Shown: positions 17,854 through 27,877 of the stretch, one piece after another | Layout of the letters: each line of letters begins with the position of its first letter | Position numbering within the stretch: position 1 is the stretch's first letter | Assembly: GCF_000262245.1 (NCBI RefSeq) | Contig: NZ_AJSX01000041.1 | Span: forward strand, 1-64,000 | DNA: 64,000 bases | Source: Pasteurella bettyae CCUG 2042 | GTDB lineage: Bacteria > Pseudomonadota > Gammaproteobacteria > Enterobacterales > Pasteurellaceae | Reading direction: 5' to 3' | The notes under the pieces: model-generated | What the model saw: the letters and a program-made list of their open reading frames with translations, nothing else | What the model was told of the DNA's origin: nothing | Databases searched by the model: none | Made by a program: the position numbers and the translations under genes

Positions 17854-18963
17854 TTAACGTAAAATCCAAACTCGACCATAATGTTTTAATAAACCTGATA
17901 CATGGCCTGCCTTATCGCCAACACCTTGATACAAATCAAAGTGATTCCCTTTCACTGCGCCCCCCACATCTAGTGCTATCATCAAATGCAGTTTATGTTT
18001 ACCTGTCCAATTACCTTGATCATCAATTTGTGGAATCTCAACTAAAAGTATTGAACCTGATGGTACAATATTACGGTCAGATGCCACAGAGGCTAAAGGT
18101 ACCAAAGGTACACCAGCAGAACCTTTTACTTTACCTGCTGGATCATTTTTAAAAAATACATAAGATGGATTACGTTCAAGCAAGCTTTGTAAGCGTGAAG
18201 GATTAAGTTTTGCCCAATCTCGAATAGCTTGAATAGACATTTTCTCTTTGGCTATTTCACCATCCTCCACTAATAAACGCCCAATGGCTTGGTATTTATA
18301 ACCATTCTGTCCTGCATAGGCAAAGTAATTTAAATTACCATCGCCAAAATCCACATAACCACTCCCCTGCACCCCTAGGAGAAAATTATCCAACATTGAA
18401 TCACTATAAGCTAATTCTAATCCCTGACCGACTAATGCCCCTTGATAAATTTGAGCTCGAGTGAAACGTTTTTGTGAAGGCAATGCATAAATAGGATGTT
18501 GATACTGCCCTTGTGGCAAACGACGAGCATGAATCACTGGAGAATAATAACCTGTTAAAAGAACATTTTGATAACCATCTTCACCTGCCATCACTTGTGG
18601 GCGAATACCATAATTCTCTAATTGGGTAACATCAGCCCCAGAAATAACCCACTGCATCACCTTACTATAATTTTCAGCGTAAGTTGAACTAATTGCAGTG
18701 GAATATGTACGCACATTTGATAATTGGGTTAAAAAATCCCCTTGATTAACAACTCCTGAATAATTATCAACCGACATCGTAGAAAATAAATTAGTCGTAT
18801 ATGAACGATCTTTATATTTTGCTCCAAATTTTTGCAAATCAATGGAAGTATTCACGCCTGAACTCGAAGATCCTCGTCTAGATACATCAGATGAACAAGA
18901 GGCTAAAATAGTAGCAACGCAAAGTATAGTCACTTTGAGTAAAAAACGCTTTTTAAATAGCAT
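17854..18963 (-). CDS. mltA: Membrane-bound lytic murein transglycosylase A
   Basis: MltA cleaves the MurNAc-GlcNAc bond of peptidoglycan to give 1,6-anhydro ends, acting from the outer membrane. The 369-residue protein has a lipoprotein signal peptide with lipobox LASC (Cys about residue 23). The MltA barrel segments LTGYYSPVIHARRLPQGQYQ (about 138-157) and VQGSGYVDFGDGN follow, and the 3D domain is marked by ALDVGGAVKGNHFDLYQGVG near the C-terminus with its conserved aspartates. tcdA follows downstream. Confidence 0.95.
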   Translation of the reverse strand: MLFKKRFLLKVTILCVATILASCSSDVSRRGSSSSGVNTSIDLQKFGAKYKDRSYTTNLFSTMSVDNYSGVVNQGDFLTQLSNVRTYSTAISSTYAENYSKVMQWVISGADVTQLENYGIRPQVMAGEDGYQNVLLTGYYSPVIHARRLPQGQYQHPIYALPSQKRFTRAQIYQGALVGQGLELAYSDSMLDNFLLGVQGSGYVDFGDGNLNYFAYAGQNGYKYQAIGRLLVEDGEIAKEKMSIQAIRDWAKLNPSRLQSLLERNPSYVFFKNDPAGKVKGSAGVPLVPLASVASDRNIVPSGSILLVEIPQIDDQGNWTGKHKLHLMIALDVGGAVKGNHFDLYQGVGDKAGHVSGLLKHYGRVWILR

Positions 18964-19181
18964 GGTAAAGTCCTAATAAAATAGAAAGAGACAATGATTG
19001 AGATTAAGTCGTGATATTTAAATGTTAGGCTTAATGTAAGCGAGCTATGCTATCAAAAAATAGCACAACTCTCTAATCTTTTTTCTATAATTTACATTCA
19101 GGCTAATAAACATTCCATTGTTGATTAATTAGTCATTTTGACTATTTTTATTGCAAACAAAGCATTTAACATAAAATTTTC

Positions 19182-19209
19182 TTGCAATTAATCCAAAAGC
19201 GAGTATATT
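19182..19209 (+). promoter_or_regulatory. Promoter of the initiator tRNA gene
   Basis: TTGCAA (19182-19187), 16-base spacer and TATATT (19204-19209) lie 14 bases before the tRNA, a fitting sigma70 promoter. The rest of the gap back to mltA (18964-19181) shows only a small hairpin (TGCTAT/ATAGCA at 19048-19065). Confidence 0.6.
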
Positions 19210-19222
19210 ACATCGCATCTGA

Positions 19223-19299
<77 letters not shown>

Positions 19300-19310
19300 A
19301 ATTCAAAAAG

Positions 19311-19342
19311 AAAGGCGTTAATTAAAGTTAACGCCTTTTTTA
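19311..19342 (+). terminator. Terminator of the tRNA gene
   Basis: AAAGGCGTTAA (19311-19321) and TTAACGCCTTT (19328-19338) form an 11-bp stem with a 6-base loop, followed by a T run. Confidence 0.9.
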
Positions 19343-19346
19343 TTTC

Positions 19347-19386
19347 TGCGGTAGAAAATTTTTAAAATTTCTACCGCACTTTTTCT
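19347..19386 (-). terminator. Uptake-sequence hairpin terminating proA
   Basis: TGCGGTAGAAA-type arm (from 19347) pairs with TTTCTACCGCA (to 19378) just after the proA stop on the minus strand. One arm completes the uptake sequence ACCGCACTT. Confidence 0.7.
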
Positions 19387-19388
19387 CG

Positions 19389-20648
19389 TTAAGTTCTCGA
19401 GCTATAATCTCCTACACACACCCACTTATAAGTGGTTAATGCTTCTAATCCCATTGGTCCCCGTGCATGCAGTTTTTGTGTGCTCACTGCAACTTCTGCA
19501 CCTAACCCAAATTGTCCACCATCAGTAAATCTTGTACTGGCATTCACATATACTGCGGCCGCATCCACTTGAGCCACAAATTGTTTTGCTAATTTTTGTG
19601 ATTCGGTCAGAATGCTTTCTGAATGTTCACTACCATATCGACGGATATGAGTTATCGCTTGTTCAATATCTTTTACTACCACAACATTGAGATCATAAGA
19701 TAACCATTCTCTAGCGAGCTGTTCTTCTGTTACTCGCTCAACCTCAGTTGTCACATTTTTTAAAATAGAAAGTGCGGTAGGATCCGCATGAAATTTTATA
19801 GCTTTCGTTTTTAAATGATTAGCCAATTTGGGTAAAAAGGTTTCGGCAATACTCTCTTGAACTAACAGGGTTTCTAAGGTATTACAAGTGCTTGGGCGTT
19901 GTGTTTTTGCATTTTCAATCAAAGGTAACGCTTTCTCTTGATCTGCGGTCTCTTCTACAAAAATATGACAAACGCCAATTCCTCCGATAATTACTGGAAT
20001 AGTAGAATTTTTTCGGCAAAGTTCTTGTAAACCTGCTCCACCACGAGGAATAATCATATCGACATATTGATCCAAATGCAGCAATTCCATTACTAATTCA
20101 CGATTAGGATCAGTAATTGCTTGTACTGCATGTTTTGGCAATCCAGCTTGTTGTAAAGCATCTTGCAGGACTTTTACTAAAATCTTATTGGAATGTTGGG
20201 TTTCTTTCCCTCCTCGTAAAATCACTGCATTACCCGTTTTTAGACATAAGCTTGCCACATCAATTGTCACATTTGGACGCGCTTCATAAATTGTGCCAAT
20301 TACACCTAGAGGTACTCGAATACGTTCCAGCGTTAATCCACTGTCTAATACTCCGCCATCAATGATTTTTCCTACAGGATCGGCTAATGAAATAACATGA
20401 CGAACATCATTAGCAATACCTTTTAACCGCTCTTCTGTCAGTAATAAACGGTCAATCATTGATGCAGATAAACCATTTCCCTTTGCTTCCTGAACATCTT
20501 TTGCATTTTCCGCTAAAATGATATCTTTCTGAGCTTCTAATTGTTCGGCAATAATTAATAAAGCTTTATTTTTCTCTGTTTGAGATAATTGAGAAAGAAT
20601 AAATGATGCTTGTTTTGCTTGTTTGCCCATTTCATTAATTATCGACAT
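19389..20648 (-). CDS. proA: Gamma-glutamyl phosphate reductase (proline biosynthesis)
   Basis: ProA reduces gamma-glutamyl phosphate to glutamate semialdehyde with NADPH. The 419-residue form (ATG 20648, after GGGG six bases upstream) matches E. coli (417). An ATG four codons upstream at 20660 overlaps the stop of the preceding gene (TAATG) and could also be used. Seen are [20 protein letters not shown], the nucleotide-fold [11 protein letters not shown], and the catalytic-cysteine segment [17 protein letters not shown]. proB is not adjacent. Translational coupling to the upstream membrane-protein gene is likely. Confidence 0.97.
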   Translation of the reverse strand: MSIINEMGKQAKQASFILSQLSQTEKNKALLIIAEQLEAQKDIILAENAKDVQEAKGNGLSASMIDRLLLTEERLKGIANDVRHVISLADPVGKIIDGGVLDSGLTLERIRVPLGVIGTIYEARPNVTIDVASLCLKTGNAVILRGGKETQHSNKILVKVLQDALQQAGLPKHAVQAITDPNRELVMELLHLDQYVDMIIPRGGAGLQELCRKNSTIPVIIGGIGVCHIFVEETADQEKALPLIENAKTQRPSTCNTLETLLVQESIAETFLPKLANHLKTKAIKFHADPTALSILKNVTTEVERVTEEQLAREWLSYDLNVVVVKDIEQAITHIRRYGSEHSESILTESQKLAKQFVAQVDAAAVYVNASTRFTDGGQFGLGAEVAVSTQKLHARGPMGLEALTTYKWVCVGDYSSRT

Positions 20649-20659
20649 ACTCTGCCCCA

Positions 20660-21331
20660 TTATTTTATTTTTTTTGGTAATTTATCATCCACTGAATTTA
20701 CGATTATTTGTTGTTCTTGAAAATCAAAAACGGGCAACCCTAATTTAAAGTAAATTGCTAATAAACGTAGAATGAAACCACTTATTAAGGTCACGATAAT
20801 CGTAATATTTTGTTCTAAACCTATATGTTGTAATCCAATATAAATAACCGTAGCTAATAAGGCAATACTCGCATAAAGCTCTTTTTGGAAAACTAAAGGA
20901 ATTCGGTTACATAGAAGATCACGCAGTACCCCACCAAAAGCCCCTGTTATAATTGCCGCAATAGAGGCAACCGTAAATCCATGTCCCATATCTAATGCAA
21001 CTTGGGCCCCAATAATAGAAAAAACAATTAATCCTAAAGCATCTAAAACCAAAAATATAGTTCGAAAATAACGCATAAAATGATTAATAAAAGGAGCAAT
21101 AAATACGGTTAAAATCGCCGCACTTGCAACAATTAAAAAGTTTTCAGGATGTTTTACCCAACTTAATGGATAATGTCCTAACAATACATCTCGAACAGAG
21201 CCTCCACCAATAGCCGTCATTGAAGCAATAATCACCACACCAAAAATATCCATTTTTTCACGCCCAGCGGCTAATGCCCCCGTAATCGCCTCTGCGGTAA
21301 TCCCCACGAGATAAAGAATTGATAACAACAT
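20660..21331 (-). CDS. UPF0126/TRIC-type inner-membrane protein (YicG-like)
   Basis: The 223-residue protein has about seven hydrophobic segments and two copies of the UPF0126 repeat. The first is marked by [17 protein letters not shown] (about 36-52), the second by [20 protein letters not shown] (about 126-145), each with the GGG/GG-x-RD signature. The family is related to trimeric intracellular cation channels, and some members have been linked to glycine uptake; the substrate here is unknown. Its stop overlaps the first possible proA start, the same pairing I recall from H. influenzae. Confidence 0.88.
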   Translation of the reverse strand: MLLSILYLVGITAEAITGALAAGREKMDIFGVVIIASMTAIGGGSVRDVLLGHYPLSWVKHPENFLIVASAAILTVFIAPFINHFMRYFRTIFLVLDALGLIVFSIIGAQVALDMGHGFTVASIAAIITGAFGGVLRDLLCNRIPLVFQKELYASIALLATVIYIGLQHIGLEQNITIIVTLISGFILRLLAIYFKLGLPVFDFQEQQIIVNSVDDKLPKKIK

Positions 21332-21507
21332 ATAAAATTCTCATGAATAATTCGTCATTGAAATTATTCTAACTGAAATCCTGCCCCAACTCCATTTTCC
21401 TTTACGCTCATTTTGTGATGTTGATAACAGAATTATTTTTCTTTTTCACTTAGTATACCTATGCCATCTATATCCATCTCATTAACCCTAATATAAGGAA
21501 ATATTAT

Positions 21508-22578
21508 ATGAAAAAATTGATTAATACAGTTGAAACTGTACTTGATGAACAATTACAAGGTTTTGTCAAATCACATTCACAACTCGTTTTAAATACGGAC
21601 CCCGTTTATATTCGAAGAATTGATGCACCAGTAGCCGGGAAAGTAGCAATTATCTCAGGGGGTGGAAGTGGACACGAACCAATGCATGCTGGATTTGTAG
21701 GGGATGGTATGTTAGATGGAGCTTGCCCTGGTGCAATATTTACTTCGCCAACACCAGATCAAATGTTTGAATGTGGAATGTCAGTAGACAGTGGAGAAGG
21801 AATATTATTATTAATTAAAAACTACACAGGCGATGTTTTAAATTTTGAAACTGCGACTGAATTACTTGCTGATATGGGAAATAAAGTTGCCACCGTATTA
21901 GTGGATGATGATGTCGCCGTAAAAGACAGTTTGTATACTGCAGGCCGCCGTGGTGTGGCTAATACCGTTATTCTTGAAAAATTATTAGGTGCTGCCGCCA
22001 ATAAAGGCTATAACTTAGATCAATTGGCTGAACTAGGTTATAAACTTAATAACCAAGGTCATTCTATTGGAATTGCATTAGGTGCTTGTACAGTTCCTGC
22101 AGCAGGAAAACCGTCATTTACGCTAAATGAACAAGAAATGGAATTTGGTGTTGGTATTCATGGTGAACCAGGTATTGAACGTCGTCCTTTTGAGAATCTT
22201 GATAAAACAGTTGAACAAATGTTTGATACCCTAATTGCACATGGTGATTATGAACGTAAAACACGCCGTTGGGATCATAAAAATCATCAATGGAACGAGG
22301 TTACTGATAAGAAAAAAGCCTTACAAAAAGGAGATCGAGTCATCGCTTTAGTTAATAATTTGGGTTCAGTTCCACTCTCTGAGCTATATGGTGTCTACAA
22401 TAAACTGACAGAATGTTGCCAACAGTTTGGACTAACCATTGAACGCAATCTTGTAGGCTCATACTGCACTTCTTTAGATATGCAAGGCATATCAATTACT
22501 CTAGTCAAAGTAGATGATGATATTCTTTCCCTTTGGGATGCATCAGTTAATACCCCTGCGCTTCGCTGGGGAAAATAG
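21508..22578 (+). CDS. dhaK: PTS-dependent dihydroxyacetone kinase, substrate-binding subunit DhaK
   Basis: DhaK binds dihydroxyacetone covalently through a histidine and passes it to DhaL for phosphorylation. The 356-residue protein has SGGGSGHEPMHAGFVG (about 50-65) and GVGIHGEPGIER, in which His218 coincides with the hemiaminal-forming His218 of the E. coli enzyme. dhaL and dhaM follow at 20 and 9 bases, a clear three-gene operon. No dhaR regulator is nearby. A ribosome binding site (AAGGAAA) precedes the ATG. Confidence 0.97.
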   Translation: MKKLINTVETVLDEQLQGFVKSHSQLVLNTDPVYIRRIDAPVAGKVAIISGGGSGHEPMHAGFVGDGMLDGACPGAIFTSPTPDQMFECGMSVDSGEGILLLIKNYTGDVLNFETATELLADMGNKVATVLVDDDVAVKDSLYTAGRRGVANTVILEKLLGAAANKGYNLDQLAELGYKLNNQGHSIGIALGACTVPAAGKPSFTLNEQEMEFGVGIHGEPGIERRPFENLDKTVEQMFDTLIAHGDYERKTRRWDHKNHQWNEVTDKKKALQKGDRVIALVNNLGSVPLSELYGVYNKLTECCQQFGLTIERNLVGSYCTSLDMQGISITLVKVDDDILSLWDASVNTPALRWGK

Positions 22579-22598
22579 TTTAAGCAAGGAGAAGTAAC

Positions 22599-23225
22599 AT
22601 GGCTTTAACTCAAAAACAGATATTACAATGGCTTGAAAATTGTCATCAATGTTTTACTGAACAACGAGATTATCTTACCCAATTAGATACAAGCATTGGC
22701 GATGGTGATCATGGACTCAATATGCAAAGAGGCTTCAGTAAAGTCGCTGAAAAGTTTCCTACATTAGTTGATAAAGATATTAGCACAATTCTAAAAACCG
22801 TTGGCATGACATTACTGTCTCAAGTCGGTGGAGCCAGTGGGCCTTTATATGGCACATTTTTTCTAAAAGCCTCCCAAAGCATAGATGGTAAACAGGACAT
22901 TTCTAGTGAAGAGTTAGTACAAATGTTAAAAAATGGTGTAGAAGGTATTGTTTCTCGAGGACATGCTAAATTAGGTGACAAAACCATGTGCGATGTATGG
23001 CTACCGGTTTTAGATGAATTAGAACAAGCTGATCTTCATCAACCTCTGTGTACATTGCTTGAAAGTGCGGTTAAAAAAGCCAAAATATCACTTGAAGCCA
23101 CCATTCCATTAGTTGCTAAAAAAGGTCGAGCAAGCTATTTAGCTGAACGTAGTGTAGGCTATCAGGATCCTGGTGCAACTTCTACAATGTACATGCTTGA
23201 AGCATTATATCAAGCGGTAAAATAG
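22599..23225 (+). CDS. dhaL: PTS-dependent dihydroxyacetone kinase, ADP-binding subunit DhaL
   Basis: DhaL holds a tightly bound ADP that is rephosphorylated by DhaM and passes phosphate to dihydroxyacetone on DhaK. The 208 residues match the E. coli length. The Mg-binding aspartates lie in TSIGDGDHGLNMQRGF (about 28-43), and GGASGPLYGTFF, HAKLGDKTMCDVW and GRASYLAERSVGYQDPGA are typical nucleotide-site segments. An AAGGAG ribosome binding site precedes the ATG. An uptake sequence lies at 23063-23071. Confidence 0.97.
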   Translation: MALTQKQILQWLENCHQCFTEQRDYLTQLDTSIGDGDHGLNMQRGFSKVAEKFPTLVDKDISTILKTVGMTLLSQVGGASGPLYGTFFLKASQSIDGKQDISSEELVQMLKNGVEGIVSRGHAKLGDKTMCDVWLPVLDELEQADLHQPLCTLLESAVKKAKISLEATIPLVAKKGRASYLAERSVGYQDPGATSTMYMLEALYQAVK

Positions 23226-23234
23226 GAGTAATTA

Positions 23235-23645
23235 ATGGTTAACCTCGTTATTGTTTCACATAGTGCAAAATTAGGTGAAGGCGTTGCAGAACTAGCTAAC
23301 CAAATAGTGAGAGATGGCTGTAAAATTGCAGTTGCCGCAGGAATTGATGATACTGAAAACCCTATTGGTACAGATGCGGTGAAAATTATGAATGCTATTG
23401 AAGCTGTTTTTTCAGAGGATGGCGTTGTGGTTTTAGTCGATCTTGGTAGTGCTATTCTCAGTGCTCAAACTGCTTTAGAACTACTAGAACCAACAATTAC
23501 TGAAAAAGTAGTAATTAGCTATGCTCCACTGGTAGAAGGCACTCTCGCAGCCGCACTGGCAGCCTCGACAGGCGATACATTAAATACTGTTTTAGAAGAA
23601 GCCAATCTAGCGGCGCATTTAAAATTAGAACAAGCTTATAACTAA
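23235..23645 (+). CDS. dhaM: Dihydroxyacetone kinase phosphotransferase subunit DhaM, single-domain form
   Basis: DhaM relays phosphate from the PTS (HPr) to the ADP of DhaL. The 136 residues correspond only to the EIIA-Dha (mannose-IIA-like) domain: VIVSHSAKLGEGVAEL with phospho-His9, and VVLVDLGSAILSAQTALELL. E. coli DhaM is about 470 residues because it carries HPr-like and EI-like domains, absent here, so the cell's general HPr must supply the phosphate. The frame ends in a normal stop followed by a terminator, so this is not a truncation by frameshift. Confidence 0.94.
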   Translation: MVNLVIVSHSAKLGEGVAELANQIVRDGCKIAVAAGIDDTENPIGTDAVKIMNAIEAVFSEDGVVVLVDLGSAILSAQTALELLEPTITEKVVISYAPLVEGTLAAALAASTGDTLNTVLEEANLAAHLKLEQAYN

Positions 23646-23667
23646 CGGCTATTAATGTTCTACATAT

Positions 23668-23709
23668 AAAAAGTGCGGTAAAAATCTCTCAAATTTATAC
23701 CGCACTTTT
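23668..23709. terminator. Paired uptake-sequence terminator between dhaM and lysC
   Basis: AAAAGTGCGGTA (to 23680) and TACCGCACTTTT (23698-23709) form a 12-bp stem between converging genes, with A and T runs outside suited to both directions. Confidence 0.85.
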
Positions 23710-23729
23710 CTTATCAAAAATAAAGTTAA

Positions 23730-25085
23730 TTACGCTTCAAACAAAGCTTTATGTAATAAACGAACTACATCATCAGCATATGCACTATGTACTAAAGTAC
23801 AAACATTATTAGTGCTTGCACCATAGCTAATCATACGAATATTGTATTCCTCTAAGGTATCAAAAATACGTTTTGCAATACCAGCAGATAAATGTAAGTC
23901 ATTACCAATTAATGCTACCAATGCTAATCCTGTATCCACTTTTACTGTACAGACCTCGCTTAATTCATTCAGTAAATCACCCGATAATAATTCCGTACCT
24001 GAAGAAGCTGAGCCTGTTTTATCCAAAGTTAAAGCAATGCTCACTTCTGACGTAGTAATCGTATCTACTGAGATCTTATGTTTTGCTAAGATACTGAATA
24101 CGTTAGCTAAGAACCCTTGAGCATGGAGCATATTTAAGCTAGATAAGGTTAATAAAGTTTGATCTCGACGTAATGCTATAGCACGGAAGGTCGGGCGAGG
24201 TTGAGGATCACGAGTCACCCAAGTTCCCCCCTCTTGAGGCGCTTTACTTGAACCAACATATACAGGAATATTGCTACGTACCGCAGGTAATAACGTAGCA
24301 GGATGTAATACTTTTGCTCCAAAAGTTGCCATTTCTGCCGCTTCAGCAAAACTCATGGTATCAATACGTTGTGCATTTGGCACAATTCGCGGATCTGTCG
24401 TATAAATGCCTGCCACATCAGTCCAAATTAATACATCTTTTGCATTTAGTACTTCAGCAATTAATGCAGCTGAATAATCGGATCCGCCTCGGCCTAATGT
24501 AGTGGTTTTACCATTTGCATCACGACCAATAAAGCCTTGTGTAATCACAAGTTCACCACGATCAATGAGTGGTTTTAATATGTTATCACTATTTTTTTGA
24601 GTCTGCTCATCATTAGGAACAGCCTTACCAAAATGGCTATTTGTGGCAACGATAGTTCGTACATCAACCCAAGTAGCTTGTGCATTTAATTCACGCAAAA
24701 TTTGCACAAATATTTTGGTCGACATCATTTCTCCATGGCTAATCAGCTCATCAGTTAACGCTGTCGAATTAGCTAAACTTGCAGCTTCGGCTAAATACTC
24801 AATATTTGTTAATAATGCCTCTACCTCAAGTCGTACAGTACTACTATCCTTTAATTCATTTAAAATATTTTCTTGAATTTGACGAACTTCGCCAATCAAT
24901 TTAGCACGTTCAGTGCTATCGCAACCTGCTGCGAGTGCCACTAATAAATTGGTGACTCCTGCTGATGCAGAAAGAACAACTACACGAGTGTTAGGATCGG
25001 CAATAATGATTTTTGCACAAGCAGTCATTGCTGCATGGTTTGCAACACTTGTGCCTCCAAATTTAGCCACAGAAAGGTTAGCCAT
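23730..25085 (-). CDS. lysC: Lysine-sensitive aspartate kinase III
   Basis: LysC phosphorylates aspartate, the entry step to lysine, threonine, methionine and diaminopimelate. The 451-residue monofunctional enzyme has KFGGTSVA (about 8-15), the active-site block TTTLGRGGSDYSAALIAE (about 195-212), IWTDVAGIYTTDPR, and two C-terminal ACT domains that bind lysine (VDTITTSEVSIALTLD and ALVALIGNDLHLSAGIAKRI). It aligns closely with E. coli LysC over its whole length. The 120-base gap to mpl holds a promoter but looks too short for a lysine riboswitch, and I see none. Confidence 0.96.
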   Translation of the reverse strand: MANLSVAKFGGTSVANHAAMTACAKIIIADPNTRVVVLSASAGVTNLLVALAAGCDSTERAKLIGEVRQIQENILNELKDSSTVRLEVEALLTNIEYLAEAASLANSTALTDELISHGEMMSTKIFVQILRELNAQATWVDVRTIVATNSHFGKAVPNDEQTQKNSDNILKPLIDRGELVITQGFIGRDANGKTTTLGRGGSDYSAALIAEVLNAKDVLIWTDVAGIYTTDPRIVPNAQRIDTMSFAEAAEMATFGAKVLHPATLLPAVRSNIPVYVGSSKAPQEGGTWVTRDPQPRPTFRAIALRRDQTLLTLSSLNMLHAQGFLANVFSILAKHKISVDTITTSEVSIALTLDKTGSASSGTELLSGDLLNELSEVCTVKVDTGLALVALIGNDLHLSAGIAKRIFDTLEEYNIRMISYGASTNNVCTLVHSAYADDVVRLLHKALFEA

Positions 25086-25128
25086 AGGTTATATCCTCTT
25101 AAAAGTTAATAATGTTGTGTTTCCCATA

Positions 25129-25157
25129 CAAATAGCGATTTGCCCATTATTTGTCAA
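25129..25157 (-). promoter_or_regulatory. Probable lysC promoter
   Basis: Minus strand TTGACA (25157-25152), 17 bases, then TATTTG (25134-25129), about 44 bases before the lysC start. The -35 is perfect, the -10 is weak. Confidence 0.45.
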
Positions 25158-25205
25158 ATAAAATCTATAAAATTTAAAAGATTTTTTATTTTTATTAAGA
25201 GATTA

Positions 25206-26567
25206 TTATTTATTTGCTAACTTATCTAAGATTTTTTGATGAATTCCACCAAAACTTCCATTGGACATAACTAAAATATGATCTGTTGGTTGAGCTTCTT
25301 TTACAATAGAATCAACTAGTTTATCCAAGTCCGCAGTCCAAGTTGCTGGTTGAACACATTTATTAGTAATTTCAACCACATCCCAAGGAATATTATCTGG
25401 CTGAAGAATAAACACATGATCCGCGCGAACTAAAGCAGGAGCAATTTCCTCTTTATGTACGCCCATTTTCATGGTATTTGAACGAGGTTCAAGCACTGCC
25501 AAAATACGTACACCACCGCCAACCTTATCACGAAGTGCGGTTAATGTTGCTTGAATTTCAGTTGGATGATGGGCAAAGTCATCGTATACCGTTATACCAT
25601 TGACTTCACCTTTAACTTCTAAACGACGTTTTGCATTAACAAAAGTAGATAATGCTTTAGCCGAATCTGCAATAGCCACACCTGCATGATGAGCCGCAGC
25701 AATTGCCATTACCGCATTATGCATATTATGCTGACCAACAATATTCCAATGTACTTCAGCTACTTTTTCACCTTTATGAAATACTGCAAATTGAGTGCAA
25801 TCATGAGTAATGCGGGTTGCATCCCATTCTTGATCTTTACCCAAAAATTGCTGTTCACACCAGCAACCCATATCAAGAGTCTCTTTAACACTCGCTTCAC
25901 TCGCAACCGACAAGATTCGACCACTTTGAGGAATCGTACGAATCATATGATGAAATTGACGTTGAATCGCTTTGAGATCATCAAAAATATCAGCATGATC
26001 AAAGCCAATATTATTAATAATTAAGGTTTTCGGATTGTAATGAACAAATTTAGAACGTTTATCAAAAAATGCCGTATCATATTCATCAGCTTCAATCACA
26101 AAATATTGGCTATCCGTAAAACGAGATGACACACCAAAATTACCTGCAATTCCGCCCACCAAGAAATTAGGATTTAAGCCGTTTTGTTCAAGAATCCAAG
26201 TCAACATACCTGTAGTAGTGGTTTTACCATGAGTGCCCGAAACAGCAAAAACCCAACGATTATGTAATAGGTGATCATGTAGCCACTGCGGTCCAGACAT
26301 ATAGGGAAGTTGATTCTCTAATACATATTCCACACAAGGATTCCCACGTTTCATCGCATTTCCAATGATCACCATGTCTGGAGCAGGCTGTAATTGTGAT
26401 ACATCAAAATGTGGGATAATGGTAATACCACTTTTTTCTAAAAAACTGGACATTGGAGGATAAACATTGGTATCAGAACCCGTCACATGGTAACCCATTT
26501 GTTTTGCAATAATTGCTAAGCCACCCATAAATGTACCACAGACGCCAAGAATATGAATATGTTTCAT
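25206..26567 (-). CDS. mpl: UDP-MurNAc:murein tripeptide ligase Mpl
   Basis: Mpl recycles peptidoglycan by joining the tripeptide L-Ala-gamma-D-Glu-meso-DAP to UDP-MurNAc. The 453-residue Mur-ligase-type protein shows HILGVCGTFMGGLAIIAKQM at its start, the ATP loop VSGTHGKTTTTGML (about 109-122), VIEADEYDTAFFDKRSKF with the catalytic acidic residues, and DDFAHHPTEIQATL. It is divergent from fbp, as in E. coli. An uptake sequence lies at 25533-25541. Confidence 0.96.
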   Translation of the reverse strand: MKHIHILGVCGTFMGGLAIIAKQMGYHVTGSDTNVYPPMSSFLEKSGITIIPHFDVSQLQPAPDMVIIGNAMKRGNPCVEYVLENQLPYMSGPQWLHDHLLHNRWVFAVSGTHGKTTTTGMLTWILEQNGLNPNFLVGGIAGNFGVSSRFTDSQYFVIEADEYDTAFFDKRSKFVHYNPKTLIINNIGFDHADIFDDLKAIQRQFHHMIRTIPQSGRILSVASEASVKETLDMGCWCEQQFLGKDQEWDATRITHDCTQFAVFHKGEKVAEVHWNIVGQHNMHNAVMAIAAAHHAGVAIADSAKALSTFVNAKRRLEVKGEVNGITVYDDFAHHPTEIQATLTALRDKVGGGVRILAVLEPRSNTMKMGVHKEEIAPALVRADHVFILQPDNIPWDVVEITNKCVQPATWTADLDKLVDSIVKEAQPTDHILVMSNGSFGGIHQKILDKLANK

Positions 26568-26609
26568 TATTAGTTATCTCTTTTATGCTTTAATATATCT
26601 AAATAAATT

Positions 26610-26625
26610 TGTGTATTAGATCACA
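26610..26625. promoter_or_regulatory. CRP-like site in the mpl-fbp divergent region
   Basis: TGTGT-N6-TCACA matches the CRP consensus at 9 of 10 conserved positions. It is 43 bases before the mpl start and about 180 before fbp, so either gene could be the target. CRP control of a gluconeogenic gene would make sense. Confidence 0.4.
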
Positions 26626-26803
26626 TTGTTAAAATTCTGTTATACCTAGTGCACAATTAAGTTCCTATAATAATCCAAGTCACTTATTGAGTAAACGCTT
26701 AGTATTGACGATAGAATTAATAGGCATTAGCAAAAAACATTTTATTCAAATTTGTTATACTAAAACTACTACTTTTTATTATCTAACATAGGTAAATGAT
26801 ATT

Positions 26804-27808
26804 ATGAAAACACTAGATGAATTTATTGTCGACAAACAAGCGGAATATCCTAATGCAAAAGGTGCATTATCTGGCATTCTTTCATCAATCCGACTTGTTG
26901 CGAAAATTATCCATCGAGATATTAATCGGGCTGGATTAACCAATAATATTCTAGGTTTATCCGGTGTCGATAACGTTCAAGGCGAACATCAAATGAAGCT
27001 TGATTTATTTGCTCATAATGCAATGAAACAAGCATTAATCTCACGTGAAGAAGTCGCAGGTTTTGCTTCTGAAGAAGAGGAAGAAATTGTCGTATTTGAT
27101 ACTGAACGTGGTCGCAATGCAAGATATGTAATCTTGACGGATCCATTAGATGGTTCATCTAATATTGATGTGAATGTATCTGTTGGTACAATTTTCTCTA
27201 TTTATCGTCGAGTAACACCAGTAGGTACACCTGTCACATTAGAAGACTTTACCCAACCAGGGAATAAACAAGTTGCAGCGGGTTACGTGGTCTACGGTTC
27301 TTCTACTATGTTAGTTTATACCACAGGTAATGGCGTTAATGGTTTCACTTATGACCCATCACTAGGGACTTTTTGCTTATCTCATGAAAATATGCAAATG
27401 CCAAAAACAGGTAAAATCTACTCTATTAATGAAGGTCAATATTTAAAATTTCCTACGGGAGTTAAAAAATATATTAAATATTGCCAAGAAGAAGATCCCG
27501 CCTCTAATCGTCCTTACACCTCACGCTATATTGGTTCATTAGTAGCCGACTTCCATCGTAATTTATTAAAAGGTGGGATTTATATTTATCCTAGTGCAAC
27601 TAACTATCCAAAGGGCAAATTACGTTTACTTTATGAAGGAAATCCAATTGCTTTCTTAACCGAGCAAGCGGGTGGGATTGCAAGTGATGGCTATCGTCGC
27701 ATTTTAGATATTCTACCGACTGAATTACATCAACGTATTCCATTATTTATTGGTTCTAAAGAAATGGTTGAAAAAGCCCAAGAATTTATGGAACAATTCA
27801 AAGATTAA
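26804..27808 (+). CDS. fbp: Fructose-1,6-bisphosphatase, class I
   Basis: Fbp hydrolyses fructose 1,6-bisphosphate to fructose 6-phosphate in gluconeogenesis. The 334 residues match E. coli Fbp (332). The metal-binding loop [12 protein letters not shown] lies at about 113-124, with the acidic run EEEEE just before it, and the substrate segments [15 protein letters not shown] and [20 protein letters not shown] follow. Divergent from mpl, with its own terminator downstream. Confidence 0.97.
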   Translation: MKTLDEFIVDKQAEYPNAKGALSGILSSIRLVAKIIHRDINRAGLTNNILGLSGVDNVQGEHQMKLDLFAHNAMKQALISREEVAGFASEEEEEIVVFDTERGRNARYVILTDPLDGSSNIDVNVSVGTIFSIYRRVTPVGTPVTLEDFTQPGNKQVAAGYVVYGSSTMLVYTTGNGVNGFTYDPSLGTFCLSHENMQMPKTGKIYSINEGQYLKFPTGVKKYIKYCQEEDPASNRPYTSRYIGSLVADFHRNLLKGGIYIYPSATNYPKGKLRLLYEGNPIAFLTEQAGGIASDGYRRILDILPTELHQRIPLFIGSKEMVEKAQEFMEQFKD

Positions 27809-27825
27809 GCACATAATAAGAAACA

Positions 27826-27856
27826 AAAAACGTACCTTTTTAGGTACGTTTTTATT
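27826..27856. terminator. Terminator between fbp and the converging membrane-protein gene
   Basis: AAAACGTACCT (27827-27837) pairs with AGGTACGTTTTT (from 27842) around a short T loop. T runs on both strands allow bidirectional use. Confidence 0.88.
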
Positions 27857-27877
27857 TTTAAAGTCAATAAGTTAAGA

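Noticed and set aside
25086..25205. Possible lysine riboswitch before lysC
   Set aside because: The gap is only 120 bases, AT-rich, and shows none of the conserved lysine-aptamer helices; a plain promoter explains it.
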